From Phenylobacterium sp. (GTDB lineage Bacteria; Pseudomonadota; Alphaproteobacteria; Caulobacterales; Caulobacteraceae), in contig JAGNIV010000010.1 of assembly GCA_018001015.1 (NCBI GenBank), positions 65,718 through 129,717 on the forward strand: 64,000 bases of DNA, written 5' to 3'. Numbering within the stretch: the first letter of the stretch is position 1; every line of letters begins with the position of its first letter. A program made the position numbers and the translations under genes. Of this stretch, positions 62,549-64,000 are shown piece after piece. The notes beneath the pieces were generated by a model. It did not search any database. It had not been told where the DNA came from and was given only the letters and a program-made list of their open reading frames with translations.

Positions 62549-63712
62549 TTACCCGTTCCGCTTCACGAAGGCCCGGATCGCGGCGATCACCTGGTCCTGG
62601 TGGTCGGCGGTCAGGTAGGGGTGCATGGGCAGGCTCATGACCTTTTCCGCCGCGGCGTCGGTCACCGGCAGGCCGCCGGGGGCGGGGTAGCGGGAATAGA
62701 TCTGCTGGCGGTGGATCGGGATCGGATAGTAGACGGCGCTGGGGATCTCGGCGGCCTTCAGGTGGGCGACGAGACCGTCCCGGTCCTCGGTCTCGATGGT
62801 GTACTGGGCCCAGACGCTGACCCCGCCGGCGATCACCTTGGGCGTGCGCACCACGTCGGACAGCCCCGCCGCATAGCGGTCAGCGACAACGTTCCGGGCA
62901 CGGATCTCATCCTCGAAGATGGTCAGCTTCTGCAGCAGCACCGCGGCCTGCAGGGTGTCCATCCGGCCGTTCATGCCGATGCGCATGTTCAGGTACTTGG
63001 GGTCGTGGTCGAAGGTCTTGCCGGCGATGTCGGATTTCACCGCCTGGCCGTGGACCCGCAGGGAGACCAGCAGGTCGTGCAGCCGCTCGTCCTTGCACAG
63101 CACCGCGCCGCCGTCGCCGTAGCAGCCCAGCGGCTTGGCCGGGAAGAAGCTGGTGGTGGTGACGTCGGCCCAGGCGATCGGGTGTTGGCCGTTCAGGGTG
63201 CAGCCGAAGCCCTGGGCGGAATCGGCGATCAGCTTCAGGCCGTGCTTCTTCGCCACCGCGGCGATGGCCGGATAGTCGGCGGGCTGGCCGAACAGGTCGA
63301 CAGCGATCACCGCGCGCGGGGTAAGCTTACCCTCGGCCTTCACCGCTTCAATCGCCGCGTCGAGCTTGGCGGCGTCGAGATTGTAGGTGTCGGGCAGGAC
63401 GTCGACAAACACCGGCGAGGCGCCCACCAGGGGCATGACCTCGGCGGTCGCCGCGAAGGTGAAGGAGGGGCAGAAGACCGCGTCGCCGGGACCGATCTCC
63501 CACGCCATCAGCGGCAGCTGGATCGCCTCGGTGCCCGATCCGCAGGACAGCACGAAGGGCGCCTGGCCAAATTCGCCGAGCTGCTTTTCCACCTGGGCGA
63601 TCTCGGGGCCCATGATGTAGGCGCCCGAACGCACCACCTTGAGGATCGCATCCTCCAGCGGTTGGCCGAGGCGCGCCCGTTGGGCCTGAAGGTCGATGAA
63701 CGGAATCGGCAT
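62549..63712 (-). CDS. DegT/DnrJ/EryC1/StrS-family aminotransferase
   Basis: A 387-residue PLP enzyme starting at 63712 (MPIPFIDLQAQRARLGQPL); the longer frame to 63919 begins with an Arg/Pro-rich stretch across an intergenic repeat. LSCGSGTEAIQL, GDAVFCPSFTFAATAEV and DSAQGFGCTLNG are family motifs, with the PLP lysine Lys193 in FFPAKPLGCYGDGGAV. Such enzymes transfer an amino group to a nucleotide-linked keto-sugar, for example in O-antigen or stalk/S-layer polysaccharide. No other sugar genes are visible in the window. Confidence 0.92.
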   Translation of the reverse strand: MPIPFIDLQAQRARLGQPLEDAILKVVRSGAYIMGPEIAQVEKQLGEFGQAPFVLSCGSGTEAIQLPLMAWEIGPGDAVFCPSFTFAATAEVMPLVGASPVFVDVLPDTYNLDAAKLDAAIEAVKAEGKLTPRAVIAVDLFGQPADYPAIAAVAKKHGLKLIADSAQGFGCTLNGQHPIAWADVTTTSFFPAKPLGCYGDGGAVLCKDERLHDLLVSLRVHGQAVKSDIAGKTFDHDPKYLNMRIGMNGRMDTLQAAVLLQKLTIFEDEIRARNVVADRYAAGLSDVVRTPKVIAGGVSVWAQYTIETEDRDGLVAHLKAAEIPSAVYYPIPIHRQQIYSRYPAPGGLPVTDAAAEKVMSLPMHPYLTADHQDQVIAAIRAFVKRNG

Positions 63713-64000
63713 GGATCGGAGGTCCCGGGTCACGAAGCGGCGCGCTTCATGACACGGCGAGTCTAGCCAAGCCACACACGCTTGTTTTCGAAAAGTTGCG
63801 GGAAGGGGCCAGATCCTCCCCCAGCGGGCAGCGCGATGTGGGGGAGGTGACGCCCGCCAAGGGCGGGTGACGGAGGGGGAACGACGTCGTCGACGCCTTC
63901 GACCCGGAACGAGAGTCAAAGTCCCCCTCAGTCAGCTTCGCCGCCAGCTCCCCCAGAGGGGGAGCATCTGCGACATACGTCCTAGATCTGCCGGGTGCGG
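63713..64000. other. intergenic region at the right edge
   Basis: This 288-base stretch holds a palindromic repeat but no gene that I can support. The final bases could be the end of another minus-strand gene (a TAG at 63982-63984), but too little is seen. Confidence 0.4.
63815..63965. repeat. composite palindromic repeat, family C
   Basis: Contains CCTCCCCCA paired with TGGGGGAGG (63815-63823 and 63839-63847), CCCGCC-AAG-GGCGGG (63853-63867), and GCTCCCCC-AGA-GGGGGAGC (63947-63965). Further arms ACGGAGGGGGAA and GTCCCCCTCAGTC pair across the middle. A repeat of this kind is often dispersed in Caulobacteraceae genomes; that is recollection. Confidence 0.65.

Noticed and set aside
63982-64000. 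Possible last codons of a minus-strand gene entering at the right edge
   Set aside because: Only about six codons are visible; not enough to support a call.

Overview
The window is GC-rich alphaproteobacterial chromosome. Several protein families point to Caulobacteraceae, most likely Caulobacter or Phenylobacterium: a GapR nucleoid protein (7555-7821) close to a TacA-type sigma-54 regulator (8684-10180), an aa3-type oxidase subunit IV, a three-gene pntAA-pntAB-pntB transhydrogenase, and a ruvCAB-ybgC-tolQRAB-pal-cpoB-tilS block. The genus is an inference from protein resemblance and gene order. I see no phage, integrase, transposase, CRISPR array, rRNA or tRNA, so this looks like ordinary chromosome with a few accessory modules.

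Layout. 1-3.9 kb: the N-terminal half of MotA at the left edge, an MFS exporter, a lipoprotein lytic transglycosylase and a TetR regulator. 3.9-8.7 kb: a cytochrome P450 plus rubredoxin pair divergent from the TetR gene, with a perfect dyad between them; then rpmJ with a HAD phosphatase, a DUF2383 protein, and gapR with two downstream genes including a divergent GIY-YIG-like protein. 8.7-16.9 kb: tacA, a membrane protein, a quinohaemoprotein alcohol dehydrogenase, a secreted esterase separated from it by a 19-bp perfect hairpin, a long GST-like protein and small unknowns with a truncated GFA gene. 17-25 kb: PepF-type peptidase, PAP2 phosphatase, a regulator made of two tandem winged-helix units, TetR/GH3 glucosidase, thioesterase and alpha/beta hydrolase. 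25-31.5 kb: oxidase subunit IV, transhydrogenase, an M23 endopeptidase, small envelope proteins and another hydrolase.

31.7-41 kb is a compact minus-strand run: ruvC, ruvA, ruvB, a membrane protein, ybgC, tolQ, tolR, tolA, tolB, pal, cpoB, tilS. It couples Holliday-junction processing with the Tol-Pal outer-membrane constriction machine, with many 4-base start/stop overlaps. yebC, which often precedes ruvC in alphaproteobacteria, lies 9 kb upstream (49.8-50.5 kb). The interval holds a CoaA-like kinase, thioesterases, a VOC protein, an NCS1 permease, a hybrid histidine kinase and a Tat-exported aminotransferase.

50.6-57.2 kb holds a frameshifted histidine phosphatase, SDR, DUF3995, hydrolase, quinone oxidoreductase and VOC genes, and a LuxR-HTH/alpha-beta-hydrolase fusion. 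57.5-61.3 kb is the most unusual module: five co-oriented genes for exported proteins (unknown, LpoB-like, a repeat-containing protein resembling COG3014, YcfL-like lipoprotein, second LpoB/CsgG-like protein), closed by a good intrinsic terminator. The window ends with a patatin-like lipase and a DegT/DnrJ aminotransferase.

Long palindromic intergenic elements recur at 5.4, 31.6, 42.3, 48.1, 53.6, 62.4 and 63.8 kb. Four of them lie between converging genes and two supply or touch a stop codon.
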